Shown: piece after piece, positions 1 through 10,688 of the stretch
Layout of the letters: each line of letters starts with the position of its first letter
Position numbering within the stretch: the stretch's first letter is position 1
Origin: Phialocephala subalpina
Taxonomy: Eukaryota; Ascomycota; Leotiomycetes; Helotiales; Mollisiaceae
Direction: 5' to 3'
Assembly: GCA_900073065.1 (NCBI GenBank)
Contig: FJOG01000081.1
Span: 26,755-90,754 of the forward strand
DNA length: 64,000 nt
Position numbers and translations under genes: made by a program
The notes under the pieces: model-generated
The model's input: the letters and a program-made list of their open reading frames with translations, nothing else
Told to the model about the DNA's origin: nothing
Database searches by the model: none

Positions 1-244
1 GCATGTATTTATTACCATCTTCAAATATGGGATCGCGACTTGGCCCTTAAATCTATGAAAGATGTCCTCAACTTATTTCCGCTGGAAGGGTATGCTAGCC
101 AGGCCTGGATCTCACACCTGGAGTCGACCCCAGCCAAGAACCAAGAGTCACTTGGACAACTAGTTGAAAGTTTGGTTCAACATAAAACTGTGGCTCTACC
201 AGCAATGATTAGCCTGCGGTTAGAGCCCGCTCTCTGGCTCGATT
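1..244 (+). pseudogene. Left part of a kinase-like gene split by a hAT element
   Basis: The frame starting at base 1 is open from the left edge of the window up to the transposon at 245, so this is an internal piece of a gene whose start lies outside. It encodes about 81 residues (beginning A-C-I-Y-Y-H) with no motif I recognise. Deleting the element plus one 8-bp target copy joins codon 82 (t244 plus bases 4264-4265) in frame with the open frame that ends at 5426, so the two pieces are one gene. The right-hand piece carries a degenerate protein-kinase C-lobe. The insertion would prevent a normal product. Confidence 0.8.
237..244. repeat. Left target-site duplication of the hAT element
   Basis: GCTCGATT lies immediately before the element's first base and is repeated exactly at 4256-4263 after its last base. 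An 8-bp target duplication is characteristic of hAT transposons. Confidence 0.9.
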
Positions 245-262
245 CAAGCTTGGCTTTAATAC
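245..262 (+). repeat. Left terminal inverted repeat of hAT
   Basis: CAAGCTTGGCTTTAATAC. It matches the reverse complement of 4238-4255 at 17 of 18 positions; the single difference is an A/G transition. Confidence 0.9.
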
Positions 263-345
263 TCGATAAGCGGTATCGATAAGAATCGATGCTAGAATCG
301 TTAGGAATCGATTTTATCGATCCAGTATCGATTCTGATTAGTCTG
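263..345. repeat. Left subterminal ATCGAT cluster of hAT
   Basis: About five ATCGAT motifs occur within 80 bp just inside the left terminal repeat. The mirror region at 4155-4232 has the same arrangement, including the 17-mer GAATCGATTTTATCGAT in inverted orientation. Clustered subterminal motifs are the usual transposase-binding architecture of hAT elements; binding here is inferred. Confidence 0.7.
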
Positions 346-382
346 CCCCGCACTAAAATTACCCCACTATAAATAAAAAGTC

Positions 383-3300
383 ATCGTACGACGAAAGCTT
401 TTCCATTTTGTATTGTTTTTTGTTTATAAGCTATTCTTAAAGTTGCGAATATATTTAATAAATTCAATTAGTTGAGTATATCGTACGAGCAAGTATTTAT
501 ACAAAAGTAAATTATAATCACGTGGAATTAAGCGGGAAGTTATTTCAATGTTTATATTTCAAGAATTCTATATACAAAAAGCCTATTATACAAATCTAAT
601 AACCGTACGAAAGAGAAAAACAATCGTACGGGAAAATAAAAGCTTCTTCCTAGTTTCACCATTTAGCTACTTGTCTCGAACACCATCGCAAAAGTGAGAA
701 GCTATCGTTCGAGGCTCCACTAAAAGTGTACACTTCCCCACTAGGGATTTATCGTGTCGTACACTGCACAAAAAGGGAAAAAAACCTTATTAGTACTCAA
801 ACAAAAAAAGTATACGTACTCAAGCTATAATAATAGCATTAGACTGCGAAGATCCAACTTCGCCGTCGCTAGCAAAGGGTAAAGCCTTAGGTTTCTTGGG
901 CGTACGAGGACCTTTCGGACTTCTTCCACCCCGTCTTCCACTAGGCTTGCGCCTGTTGTTGCCACTATTACCACCACTTTGTCCACCCTAGCGGCAACGT
1001 GCACTATAATCTGGCCACTTGCAATTATTACAACACCCACCGAATTGCCCTGGGATACGACGGCATTCGGGGAAGACCGTACGATCGAGTCCGAGTCGTA
1101 CGCATTCCCGGCAAAGAGCGTGACTTATATCAACCCCCGCTCTCTAGATGAAGAGCGCGTTAATATACGACGGGCGACTTGTCCTAACTTGTGCCACGAT
1201 CACGCGCGCGCCATTAACTAGCACGTCGTTACCAGGCATAGCCAAGCAAGCCCACTGAGCAGTATTATGGCACTATATGATATTAGTATAAATCGTACGA
1301 GAAAGATAAGGATCGTACACCTTGAGCTAATTATTGACCGGCGACCACAAGCGTCTATATACTATTATTTGAAGGCGGAGGAGAAGCGAGAGCTCTAAGC
1401 GCCTAAAAGGGAGCGGCGTAAAGGACAATCTTAAGCGCGTCAGCGATCGTAAAAAGATGATAGAGTCGTACGAACTAATTATTATTATTGGCCATAGTAC
1501 CAAATTGTACTGCGTACGCGTTAATTGTTTATTTACCTCCAAAAAACTTCGCGATATACGCACAAAAAGAAAACTTACTTATTAATTGAATTAATTAGAT
1601 AGATAGCAAAAATAAAAGCTTAAGAAGACTTGCGTAGAGTTATTAAAGTCGTACGAAGCGTGGGGAAAAGTGGCGCGTATAAGAAGATCTAAAGAAAAAA
1701 AAGAAATAGTGAGGGGAAAGAAAGGCCTTTATATAGGCAGAACCCCACTATTTTCGCGCTAAAAGTATTTGCACCGTTTTTATCGTTTCGTACGAAGCTC
1801 TATCGTACGAAGCTAGCTTTGTTTGGATTAATATTGCATAACTACTACTTTTTCCCGCCGCATTTTTTGTATAATTAGACGCTTTTTACGCACGCCTACA
1901 AAAGGAAGAAGAAAAGCAAATATATTGGCTTTCGTACGAACATAATTAGATATTATAGCTTCTATTGCTTCGTACGAATTGCAATTAACTATTTTCAAAG
2001 AAAGTATCCAAAATCCTACTCTTTTTCCAATGTTTTAAGCATTCTCTTATTTCAATTATCTTTGGATCCATTTATCCCCTATCCCATGAGACCGTACGAC
2101 GAGCTCCTAAAAAGATTCTTTCTAGTTTATCGCTCATTAGTGGAATAGAAAGAATATCAATAGCTATAAGTGAAAGCCTAAGCCAACGTTGTCTTTAGTT
2201 ACTCCGGCACCACTACTCAAGAGCTCCAACTTTCCCAAGGTCGTACGACTCTTGTAAATTATAGTCCTCGTACTCGTCTCCACTTGCTGGCCGAGTAACT
2301 CTTTTGATTCTTGAGATGAATTATCGTACGAGAAAAGTACGGCGGCGAGTATAGTAGCCTCGTCTCGATACTTCTCCCAAAGCGTCTTTACACTTACTAA
2401 AGCTAGCTTTAACCACTTTTTTGGCCAATTGACCTCAATGTACTTCGTACGACGAGCAAGATTAAAAATCAAAGTAGTAGCATATAATAAAGACATATCT
2501 ATCTTTATATAATACTTATTAAAAATTGTATACGCCTTCTTAATTCGAAAAACAAAGTCTTTACTTTCTTGATCCTTCTTTTTCTTAAAATCCAATTATC
2601 GTACGATTATTAGTTTTTTAGTTTTAAATTAAAAGAAAAGAAAATTACTTATAAGTGTATTTTAAAAGTGTTTAATTAAAATATCCATTGTAAAAAGGAC
2701 CGAATTAATAAACGTAGAGTTTCTTTCAATGAAAAGAGTAACCCGCGAGAAAATAGTAAGAAAGTCTTTAATCGTACGAAGCTTTTTCCAATCTTAAAAA
2801 GTCAAAATATCGACTTTAAAGTCTTTTTCGTAGTTTTAAATATATTTTTCAATTACTTCTCGTTTTTAAAGAAAAACAAAAAGCATATCGTATTAACTAT
2901 TCCACCTCGTACGATTATCAAGTGGAATCATCCTTTTTGTAAGCTTACGAAACTCTTCTATTCGAATAAGTAATCCACGAATATAGACAAAAATATTATA
3001 GTTTTAATTAAACGGGCTCAATAATCGAAATTTGAGCCTTTTCTCTTCTTCGTTTGTCCGTTGCTTAATTCGATTTTGATTATCGTACGACTCAAGCTCT
3101 TCTATTCTAAGTATATTTGCAAATAAGAAAGTTTGTACGGCAAAGTTGATAATATGGCCTATACAACGGATACGCCAATAGTTTACTTCTTACTCCAAAT
3201 TGAACTCCTTCTTCCAATAAGCCTCTATATATCGATAAAGAACATTATTCGAAGTAGTATTATCGGCAATAATCGCTTTAAACTTTCGTACGATACCGTA

Positions 3301-4115
3301 ATCTTTAAGTACCGGAAGAAGGATAGAGAATTAGTCTTCTCTACTATGACTAAGTACTTTCGAAAGAGCAAAAAGAGCTTTTTATCTCTTAGAAAAGTGC
3401 GTAGTGAAGTGTGCGCAAATTGCTAAAAGAAGCCATCGATTCGGAGAAGTCTAAATATTAAGAGAGATATGGATTCGTGAGAATATTAATTGAAATTCTC
3501 GTCGTACGATATCTTTATAAGTATTTTAAGCTTTACTAACTTTGATAGCAATTTGAGAGTAGATTATTGTAATCGTACTCTCGCATTCTCGATTAAGTGC
3601 TTAATATAAAGTATAGAATTCAAATTATTCGATAAGAGCGTAAAATAAGTTTCGTACGACAATCAAACTAATTAAAGCTTCTGTGATAACTGTCTTATTA
3701 AACTGCGCTTTGAGGATCTCGGAATCGAAGTTATCGGTCTCGCTAATTGCTTGAACTTAATAGTAAAACTGGTTTAATTGCCGTACGACGATTGCTTGAT
3801 TTAAACTTAATTTCTTCTCGATTTTAATTTAGTGTACTAACTCGAGATGCTTCTTTATATTTAAAGAGATATCCGTATTGTATAGCTCTTTATACTTATC
3901 AACTGTAGAATCACTAGGACAATGAGAGCAATAGAGAACGTTTTGATTCTCGTTAGCCATCGGATTGCGATAATATTGCCAAACTAGAGATCTCTACTTC
4001 TTTCTTTTCGTTTGAGAAGTTTCAATTGAATCTGCAGTTACTAATCGTGTAAATAATGAATCTAGTTCGAGTAAAGAAGACATTTTGAAGATATTTCTTT
4101 GTAAAGTTATCGTAC
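383..4115. repeat. Interspersed CGTACGA palindromic motif throughout the hAT element
   Basis: The core CGTACG, mostly as TCGTACGA, recurs by eye about 25-30 times across this interval, for example near 385, 482, 1296, 1470, 1790, 1800, 1970, 2325, 2600, 2773, 3084, 3290, 3507 and 4112. Outside the element only a handful occur in 60 kb. The motif lies in both the non-coding and the transposase-coding parts. Its function is unknown. Confidence 0.75.
2164..4083 (-). pseudogene. hAT transposase, degenerate
   Basis: The minus frame starts with an ATG at 4083. It shows a BED-type zinc-finger arrangement near the N-terminus (V-W-Q-Y-Y, then C-x2-C and later H-x3-H), then the hAT core motifs D-N-T-T-S-N-N and R-C-I-G-H-I-I-N around 3150-3260. 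The intact C-terminal stretch at 2164-2595 resembles the hAT dimerisation region (Y-A-T-T-L...W-P-K-K-W...L-W-E-K-Y). The frame contains many TAA/TAG stops, nearly all where CAA or CAG would fit, for example just after the first lysine-rich stretch and after L-E-L-V-H. This is consistent with CpA-to-TpA RIP. Frames also shift in the 2600-3060 part. It is not functional. Confidence 0.8.
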
Positions 4116-4154
4116 GAGAGAGAAAAGATTAGAAGTAGGGAAAATTAGCGGTGA

Positions 4155-4232
4155 AAAATCGATACCGTATCGATAAAATCGATTCTCGCGATACCTAATT
4201 AATACTAGTAAGAATCGATTCTGTATCGATGC
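4155..4232. repeat. Right subterminal ATCGAT cluster of hAT
   Basis: This is the mirror image of the left cluster: repeated ATCGAT with the shared ATCGATAAAATCGATTC block (4176-4192). Confidence 0.7.
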
Positions 4233-4237
4233 CTCAG

Positions 4238-4255
4238 GTATTAAAGCCAAGCCTG
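4238..4255 (-). repeat. Right terminal inverted repeat of hAT
   Basis: The reverse complement reads CAGGCTTGGCTTTAATAC. The target duplication GCTCGATT follows at 4256-4263. Confidence 0.9.
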
Positions 4256-4263
4256 GCTCGATT
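4256..4263. repeat. Right target-site duplication of the hAT element
   Basis: This is an exact second copy of GCTCGATT (first copy at 237-244). Confidence 0.9.
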
Positions 4264-5426
4264 ACGTCGAATTCAATCGGTCATATGATCCCTTTCTGGG
4301 AGGGAATCATGCTTCGGAGAATATGTCAGTAAAGCAGCATGCGGTCTACACAGCGTACCTTCAGGCCATTGCTGTCACAACAAGAGATGTCAATGAGAAC
4401 ACGACTGCTACTACTCAATTATCTTTATCCCATCCGCTAGATATCTCCCCAACACTTTCTGCACCATGCAGCTACGATGCTCTGTTGAACATGCTCTCTA
4501 CTGCGCTTGGTTGTAGTCTCCACGAAAGCATTGTGGAATACTTCACTGCACGCCGCGATGGCAACAGCTACACATACCTAGCACCGCGACCAGATTGCAA
4601 CCTCCGGACTTATTGGTGGAAGCACCCACACGTGGTTTATGACGAATCCTCAGTCACCTGGACTTTAAAGCAGCTCAATCTAATTGCAGGCGCCGTAGAT
4701 TGGGTTCATACAACTCCTCTGCCCGATTCGCCACTTATCAGGCTTAAATATAACGCAGTGGATGATAGCTCCCAGTATCGATGTCACGGGGAGATCAGCT
4801 CCCACAACATATTATGGTACGGAGATGATCTTCTCGGGGCCAAGCAGGGTGTAGTAGGTGGAAGTCTTAAGGTGATTGATTTCGTCGTGAGAAGACTTGC
4901 GATCACCAGTGCCGGTATGAATGCTCGCTTGGAAGACTCTTCCTATCGCCATTTTAATCCAAACAATGCACCCGAGGGACATCTCGTCCCCAAGAGCACG
5001 GTGCTTACCAAGGCCTTTGATATTTGGCAATTGGGATGTCTCTACCTAGAATTCGTTACATGGCTTCTACAAGGCTTTACCGGTGTTGACGAATTCGAGG
5101 ACTTTCGTGAGGTATATGACCCAGACATCAGAATCTTCGACGAATATTTCTATGATGTAACTGTCATCGAGGGAGTCCCCGGCCCCAATGGAAAAGGTCA
5201 TGCTATTGCTAGCAAGAAGGTTGTAGAATGGGTGGATAAGCTTCACAGGCTTCCCCATTGCTCGCAGTCCATACACGATGTCTTAGACCTTGTTATGGAG
5301 CATCTACTTGTGATCGATCCCGAAAAGCGCATGAAATGCAGCTTGGTGGAGCAGCGCTTGAGTGAAATATTCAGAAGGGCGGAGGAGGACCATGACTATA
5401 TTCTCAAGCCTGCCCCTCGCGCATAG
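4256..5426 (+). pseudogene. Right part of the interrupted kinase-like gene (degenerate kinase domain)
   Basis: This continues the reading frame of bases 1-244 once the hAT element is removed. The open part from the ATG at 4323 is 367 residues. Kinase-like landmarks appear in order: a hinge-like segment (L-A-P-R-P-D-C-N-L-R), a catalytic-loop equivalent H-G-E-I-S-S-H-N-I-L-W, a V-I-D-F in place of DFG, and a D-I-W-Q-L-G-C-L-Y-L-E-F segment matching the subdomain IX helix. The catalytic Asp of H-[RG]-D is Glu, the conserved Lys is Ser and the DFG Gly is Val, and no glycine-rich loop or VAIK motif is visible. It is therefore probably an inactive kinase fold, as often seen in fungal proteins near HET/STAND genes. 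Translation from 4323 could give a shortened product, but that is unproven. Confidence 0.7.
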
Positions 5427-5852
5427 AAATCTTGAGCTTTCAGCGAGGCAAATGGTGAAGTTTGGCAGCTTAGAAGCTATCTTGAACCATAGATTCGCTT
5501 GCGAATATCTCCTGGTGGCTCCTCGTGTTATTCACTGATCTATTCCCAACACAAAATACTTGTATGATGCAGGATATTCAGAAGGAGAGTGGTAAATCAC
5601 GATCATTTCGTGGTCAAGGCCAGCATAGGGAAATACGAGGAGCGGTTGAAAGTGGGTTAACTCTCTCGAGGGGGCCTCATCATCTTCTTTAACCCTAGCC
5701 CATCGCTAGATACATATTTTTACAGAGCTCTGCTTGACATAGGTCAGAATTGGCACAGCATGAACCATTTTTTGTCTAAATCTCGTCTCCTGATTTCCAA
5801 ATGCCTTCGTAACTCAAGTTAGAACTAGTTAGAGAAGGGCGGCACTTTCTCT
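5427..5852. other. Convergent intergenic region
   Basis: This holds the 3' flanks of the kinase-like gene (+) and the glycosyltransferase (-). I see no coding potential or repeat in it. Confidence 0.5.
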
Positions 5853-7532
5853 TCATTCCGGCCCCCTTCTCGCCAACTTGCTAATCTCCTTCGCAGCTCT
5901 GAACTTCCCACCTGCCTTCCTAGAAAGCTCTCCTAAGTCCCTTGCTTTCTTTCCAATCCGCACCGATTCCTCCCCACTGTCGAGGACGCGAGAAAATGAG
6001 GAGCTCAACTCTTGAGAGGTCCAATTTGGAGCTGAAGCTGGGTTTCCGAAAGCGCCAATACCGAGATACTCGACACGTGTGGCGTAATCATAAAGATCGA
6101 CCCAGAGAGGGAGGATGATTTGTGGGACACCGACGCTGGGAGGGATGAGTTAGCTGTGAAGACGGAGAGATATGGTGATGTGAGAAGAGGAAAATTCACC
6201 CAAGGGCTTCGAAGAAGCAATTTGCACCACCATGGTGTACCGATGCTACAATATTGCCCGTCTCCATCATCGCAGCGGGATCGATGCTGAGCCATTTCTC
6301 CAACCTCAACCTTCCATCTTCGATTTCCTTCCAGACTTCGGAAAAGACATCGCGAGAATAGATGCCTCTCTTGTTGAACTTCCAAAGGACTTGCAAAGTG
6401 GTGTTGCTGAGCAGGTTCTTGATGGCATGTACCATCTCGCCAGCACCATACTCATCAAAGGTGACAGTACTCCCAAGGTTAATCAGCACCGTCGGCGCGC
6501 GGGACAACCAAGCAGCGAGCTCAGGATCTTGCTCCGCAGCAGGGGCGGAGGAGCGAAAAATAGGACCACAAGTAACGACATTGTCAGGAATGACTGGCAT
6601 CGGGAATTCTGATTCAGGAAGGGATTGCGTGAGCCAGAGATACTCTTTCTGGTAGATTGAGAAAACGTCCAGGGGTTTGGCGATGCCGTTGGCTTTGAGG
6701 AAAACTTTCTTTTCAGCGAGGTGGGGTGTGTTGAGAACGCTGTAGATGAAGCGGATGTTGAGGTATATGTTGGCTGGGATGAGGTGCCAGGGAACTGGGT
6801 ATGGGTAGCCTGAGGAAATACTACCATGTCTCAGCCTTGACGGGACATTGAAGAAGGGAGGGGGATTATATACGCGGGGTATTTCCAAAACATGCTTCCC
6901 CATGGTTGCATGGATACAAAGTTGTCTTTCAAGGTATTCGGAGACAGAACCACATGGTTCCGGCCCTGGGTTCTAACAGCATCAAGTGCTGGACCGAGCA
7001 TAGGGTCAACAACAACAATGAAAGGGTCAATTTCACCCAAGACTCGCAAGATATCTTTGTAAGTTGCCAGGTAATCGGGAGCGGTCCATGGCATGAGAAA
7101 AGTTTGCATATTGTTGCAAAGTGCTGCAATACCTCTGAACCCAGAAGGCTGAATGGCCTTCTCGATATTGAAGCCGGTGTCATCTAACGATTCAACATAA
7201 GTCTTCCCCACCAACGGATGGAAGGCGATTGGGTTTGACGTCGGGTTTTGGTGTACCGCGAAATTTGAGATTGAGGTGATGGTTTTTTCGAGCTTAGGGA
7301 AGGAGGCGTAGTGGATGGAGAGGTCAGGGTATGAGAGCAGGAGGGCATGGGTGGTTGCTACATGGACATTTGACATGCCTGGGTGGGCGTCTGTGAGGAA
7401 GAGGACGGTGTTGTTGCGTCCCGGGAAAAGTTTTGGAGGACCTGAATCCGGGGATGGGGGACTGCGGGAGAAGAAGACCGATGTCCCTGCGACCAAGAGA
7501 GCTCCAATCAAATACAGCAGGCGATTAGCCAT
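5853..7532 (-). CDS. UDP-glycosyltransferase-like protein (3 exons, ~520 aa)
   Basis: Exons run 7532-6874, 6820-6200 and 6135-5853, with GT/AG introns of 53 and 64 bp whose removal gives one 520-residue frame. Residues about 4-22 form a hydrophobic N-terminal anchor or signal. The N-half has the Rossmann-like start V-L-F-L-T-D-A-H-P-G. The C-half has the nucleotide-sugar-binding signature region: L-I-N-L-G-S-T-V-T-F, then V-H-H-G-G-A-N-C-F-F-E-A-L-G and, after intron 2, V-G-V-P-Q. The His-Gly-Gly and Glu of the donor site are present. This is typical of GT1 enzymes that transfer a sugar from a UDP-sugar to a lipid or small-molecule acceptor. The acceptor cannot be told from sequence. Intron 1 was placed so that the conserved Y-P-A/S-S-G-Y-P-Y-P-V-P-W junction forms. 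Confidence 0.85.
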
Positions 7533-8173
7533 ATTTCTAGCGAGAAGGTGCGAAGAATATTGGGAGGAGACTCAACACAAACAGAAGTTGCAAAAAGACG
7601 AACAACTGCAAAAGCCTGCAGAGGACAGAACCTTTGGGTTTAGCAAGCTTACGCAAGTTGCGAGGTCAGCACGGTGATTCGTCCATTGATGCGGAGGGAG
7701 GCGCAGGGCTAATAGGTCAGCAGTCCCGCAGCGGCCGCTGAAGCATCCTGAGAGCAACGAGCAGAAAACGTACAAGCCAGTATGCAGATAACAACGAACG
7801 AAATGCTTCAATATTTCCAAGACGGGCCAAAATGTGCTGTCCCGCATGGTATTCTTCCTTGAATTCTTTAGCAAAAGGTGGGGTCATGCGGGGTAACAAG
7901 ATCTTATGCGAGACTACTACGCATTGCACTCTCCAGCTTTCGGTTCAACTGAACCGCTGGAAGTCATGATCACGGCTTCTGCTGCAAATGAAGGGCACTA
8001 AATACTGACATGTTTTACATTGTTACAAGTACCATTTGTACATACACCAGAGTCAGGCTCTGAACTCATCATGGCAACCTTATCTCAACCGCCGTACTCA
8101 TAACCGCATCTCCCTGATGTAATAGTATCACCCGCCAGTTTGCGAAAGGATTCCTCAGAACTTCGTAGCACAT
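7533..8173. other. Intergenic region, presumed promoter of the glycosyltransferase
   Basis: Between two minus-strand genes. It should contain the glycosyltransferase promoter and the amidase 3' UTR. No convincing gene or repeat was seen. Confidence 0.4.
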
Positions 8174-10157
8174 TCATCCCAAAGCTGGCTTTGGCAGGTT
8201 ATCAGCCTCCATCCTAGTCTTGGCACTCGCAACGACGTCCTCCCAGTTCGATGGTCGCAGTCTGCCGCTATCACCCAAGAACCATTTCTCATGCATTCGT
8301 CCCCACGCCAACAGATTATCTTCACTGCCCCATTCTCCCATGGCCATGATTCCGACTGGCACCTTTCCTTGTCCTTTCTTCGGCTCGAGATATCCTAGAG
8401 GGCATGAGATTGCAGGATTGCCGCAGAAGTTCGCCAACCACACATACTCCATGTTTCTAATGCTCGTATTGCCGTCTGTAACACCATGCTTGAGATCTGC
8501 CTCCGAACCAATTGGCCAACCAGTCATCGGGGAAGTGGGCGAGACGATCACCAGGCCTGGATACTTCTTGAAGTAGTACGCAAGTTGCTGCATGATCATA
8601 TTCCGAAGTTGTTGAGCAAGGAGATAATCTTGAGCAGGTGTTTGAGCACCAACAGCGAGCAAGACCTTGTTGGCAGGGTTCAATCCACTGTACCAGTCCT
8701 GTGGATTCATGGGATCGGCCTTGGCGCGAGCTGCCATCTCAGCAAGAATAGTCATGGCGTGTGCAAGTTGTCCTTCCTTTGCGTACGGGATATTGACCTC
8801 GACGCGCTCGTAACCGTTCTTCTCGAAGTAGGAGCATGCTTTGTTCATCAGGAGGTCCATTCCGGATTCGCACTCACTCTTCCATAGTTCGGCGATGTAT
8901 CGAGATGGTCCAGGTTCCTTCAAAATCGGAGTTTGTGGTGGAGCGAAGAGAGAGGATATGGGGTCTTTGGGGTCGGGGACGGCCATGATACGATAGGCAA
9001 TTTCGAGGTCGTCGATTGTGGCTGCCAATGGGCCAGTTACAGTGACTGTGCTTCCAATATCCTCGAGTCGATTGTGTGAAGGCTTCAGGCCGTAGACACC
9101 ACAGAAAGATGCTGGAATCCGAATACTTCCGCCTCCATCTCCTCCGAGGGCAAAAGGTACGAGTCCAGCAGCAACGACATAGCCAGCTCCTCCTGAAGAT
9201 CCGCCAGTGTAGTACTGGTCATTGTATGGATTGCGCGGGGTCCCATAGTTGGGATTGTTGTTAGTTGTATCAGAACCCAGCTCATGCATGTTCAACTTGC
9301 CCAGAATGATAGCTCCACCATCTTCTAGCAGTTGGACAGGTCTTGTAGACTTCTCAGCGACTTCAAAGAAGTCGTCATTCTTTCTGCGACCTCCCGTGGT
9401 TCTGTAGCCTGCCACATCGTTTTCGTCTTTGATGGCAGTGGGAACGCCGTCAATAATGCTCAAAGGTGCGCCAGCTTTGTATCTCTCTGTGGATGCCTCC
9501 GCGGCTTCAAGAATGGCTTGTATGTGGCTGGTGATGAAAGCTGTGGAGTGACGGCTGGGATGGTCAATGGTTCTGAGAATGAGGGGAAGTAGAGACTCCG
9601 CAACAGCTAGTGGTGTCAGCTCTCCTGAGAGATACATGGTATGATAGTCTGTAATCGAGTAGAATCGTCCGCTGAGACCTTCAGGTTGTCTTGGAAAGGA
9701 TTCTAGATCGACCTTGGGCGGATTAAGAGAGGTGGACAATGAGAGCGGAATGACGGTTGGCTACCAATATCAGCGACAGGATCCCGAAAGAGGAGAATTA
9801 CACACATCAAATCTCTCCGCGTATTTACTGAGTTGCTTTTGTGGGATCTTGCGCAGGCCATCGAACCCCGCGTTAGACCAGAGATACTTTTGGACAAACC
9901 CAAGTCTGGATACACTGCTTCCTTGTTAGATCGAGTTTCACTGAATGGAGTAGTACTTACAGCCACGCTCCAATGACAAGCAATTGACCTCGGAAAACAG
10001 GGTTTGCGTCTTCTGTGTTTCTCAAACGAAGGTTCGGCAGCTCGACAGCACGAGGGTAGCCAGAGAAGCGTGGGGTTATCTCGTTCTTTGACTCGGCCAT
10101 AACGGGACCAAGAGGTCCATCAAGATCAGAAGAATCCTTTGGAATCGAATCAGCCAT
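8174..10157 (-). CDS. Amidase-signature hydrolase, fatty-acid-amide-hydrolase type (3 exons, ~630 aa)
   Basis: Exons run 10157-9961, 9914-9806 and 9760-8174; the introns (GTAAGT...CAG and GTGTGT...TAG) are short and the joined frame is 630 residues. The amidase-signature Ser-cisSer-Lys triad is visible: the Lys in P-T-A-I-K-D-E, the cis-Ser in Y-Y-T-G-G-S-S-G-G and the nucleophile Ser in G-D-G-G-G-S-I-R-I-P. Such enzymes hydrolyse amide bonds of fatty-acid amides or related substrates. The N-terminal exons (Y-P-R-A-V-E-L-P, then K-Y-L-W-S-N-A-G-F-D-G-L-R) and the P-T-V-I-P junction resemble fungal members of this group. The start is the ATG at 10157. It is divergent from the SPRY gene, and the two promoters share 531 bp. 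Confidence 0.88.
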
Positions 10158-10688
10158 GGTAGGTGGTTCGGCAGCGAATGTGTCAACGGAAGGTAGTCAA
10201 CTTTTGACGTGTCTCAGATAAGATGCATCAGGTGATCCAGCCGGGACCTCGGGCAGAACGAGAGGCGGAGAGAGATCAAGAATAGAGGCTGTGTAGGAGT
10301 GCCTGAGTAGCAACCATGAGCTTATCTGGCAAGTCGGGGTTCCTGCTCTGGATGCGCGACCAAAATATGGAGCAACCGTGTGAAGAAAGGAGTTGAGGCT
10401 TTTGATATTGACTCTGCAGCCAGAAGTTGAATGGCTCGCTTGGGCCTCTCCAGAAAGTGTCTAACCATAATGAGTCAAGACCATGTGAATACTCTCTACG
10501 CCCCTTTCGGAATTCTGCCTCGAGTCACCGCCTGTTCTGATTCCAATGCGCCTCTCTTGGCGTACCAGAGTTCAACCCACGCTGCTGAATGTTTGATGCA
10601 CAGCCCAGTGACATCAGAAGAGTTATTGTCTCTTCCCCACGAAGGTTAAGTAAACGTTTCATCCATCTTCTCTTTATCAATACTCTTA
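10158..10688. promoter_or_regulatory. Divergent promoter region between amidase and SPRY gene
   Basis: Two start codons face away from each other across 531 bp, so both 5' regulatory regions must lie here. I cannot identify specific factor sites. Confidence 0.45.

Larger units (their letters stand above)
245..4255 (-). mobile_element. hAT-family DNA transposon, 4011 bp, RIP-mutated
   Basis: The ends are 18-bp terminal inverted repeats, CA[A/G]GCTTGGCTTTAATAC, differing at one base, flanked by exact 8-bp duplications GCTCGATT. The subterminal regions of both ends are packed with ATCGAT motifs, including a shared GAATCGATTTTATCGAT. The minus strand holds a stop-riddled hAT transposase. CpA/TpG dinucleotides are scarce and TAA/TAG occur where Gln codons are expected, which fits RIP. 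The element interrupts the kinase-like gene. The perfect target duplication and intact ends indicate a simple transposition. The copy itself cannot make transposase. Confidence 0.9.

Noticed and set aside
825..1563. Short open frames on both strands in the left part of the hAT element.
   Set aside because: Low-complexity translations without motifs, on strands or frames inconsistent with the transposase.
3133..3426. 97-codon plus-strand frame.
   Set aside because: It is the antisense of the transposase core; the minus-strand translation carries the recognisable hAT motifs.
2164..4083. Recurrent TAA/TAG at Gln positions might suggest stop-codon reassignment.
   Set aside because: Intact genes in the same window use TAA and TAG as normal ends and CAA/CAG for Gln. 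The pattern is confined to repeats and duplicated genes, and Trp codons are also lost, which fits RIP.
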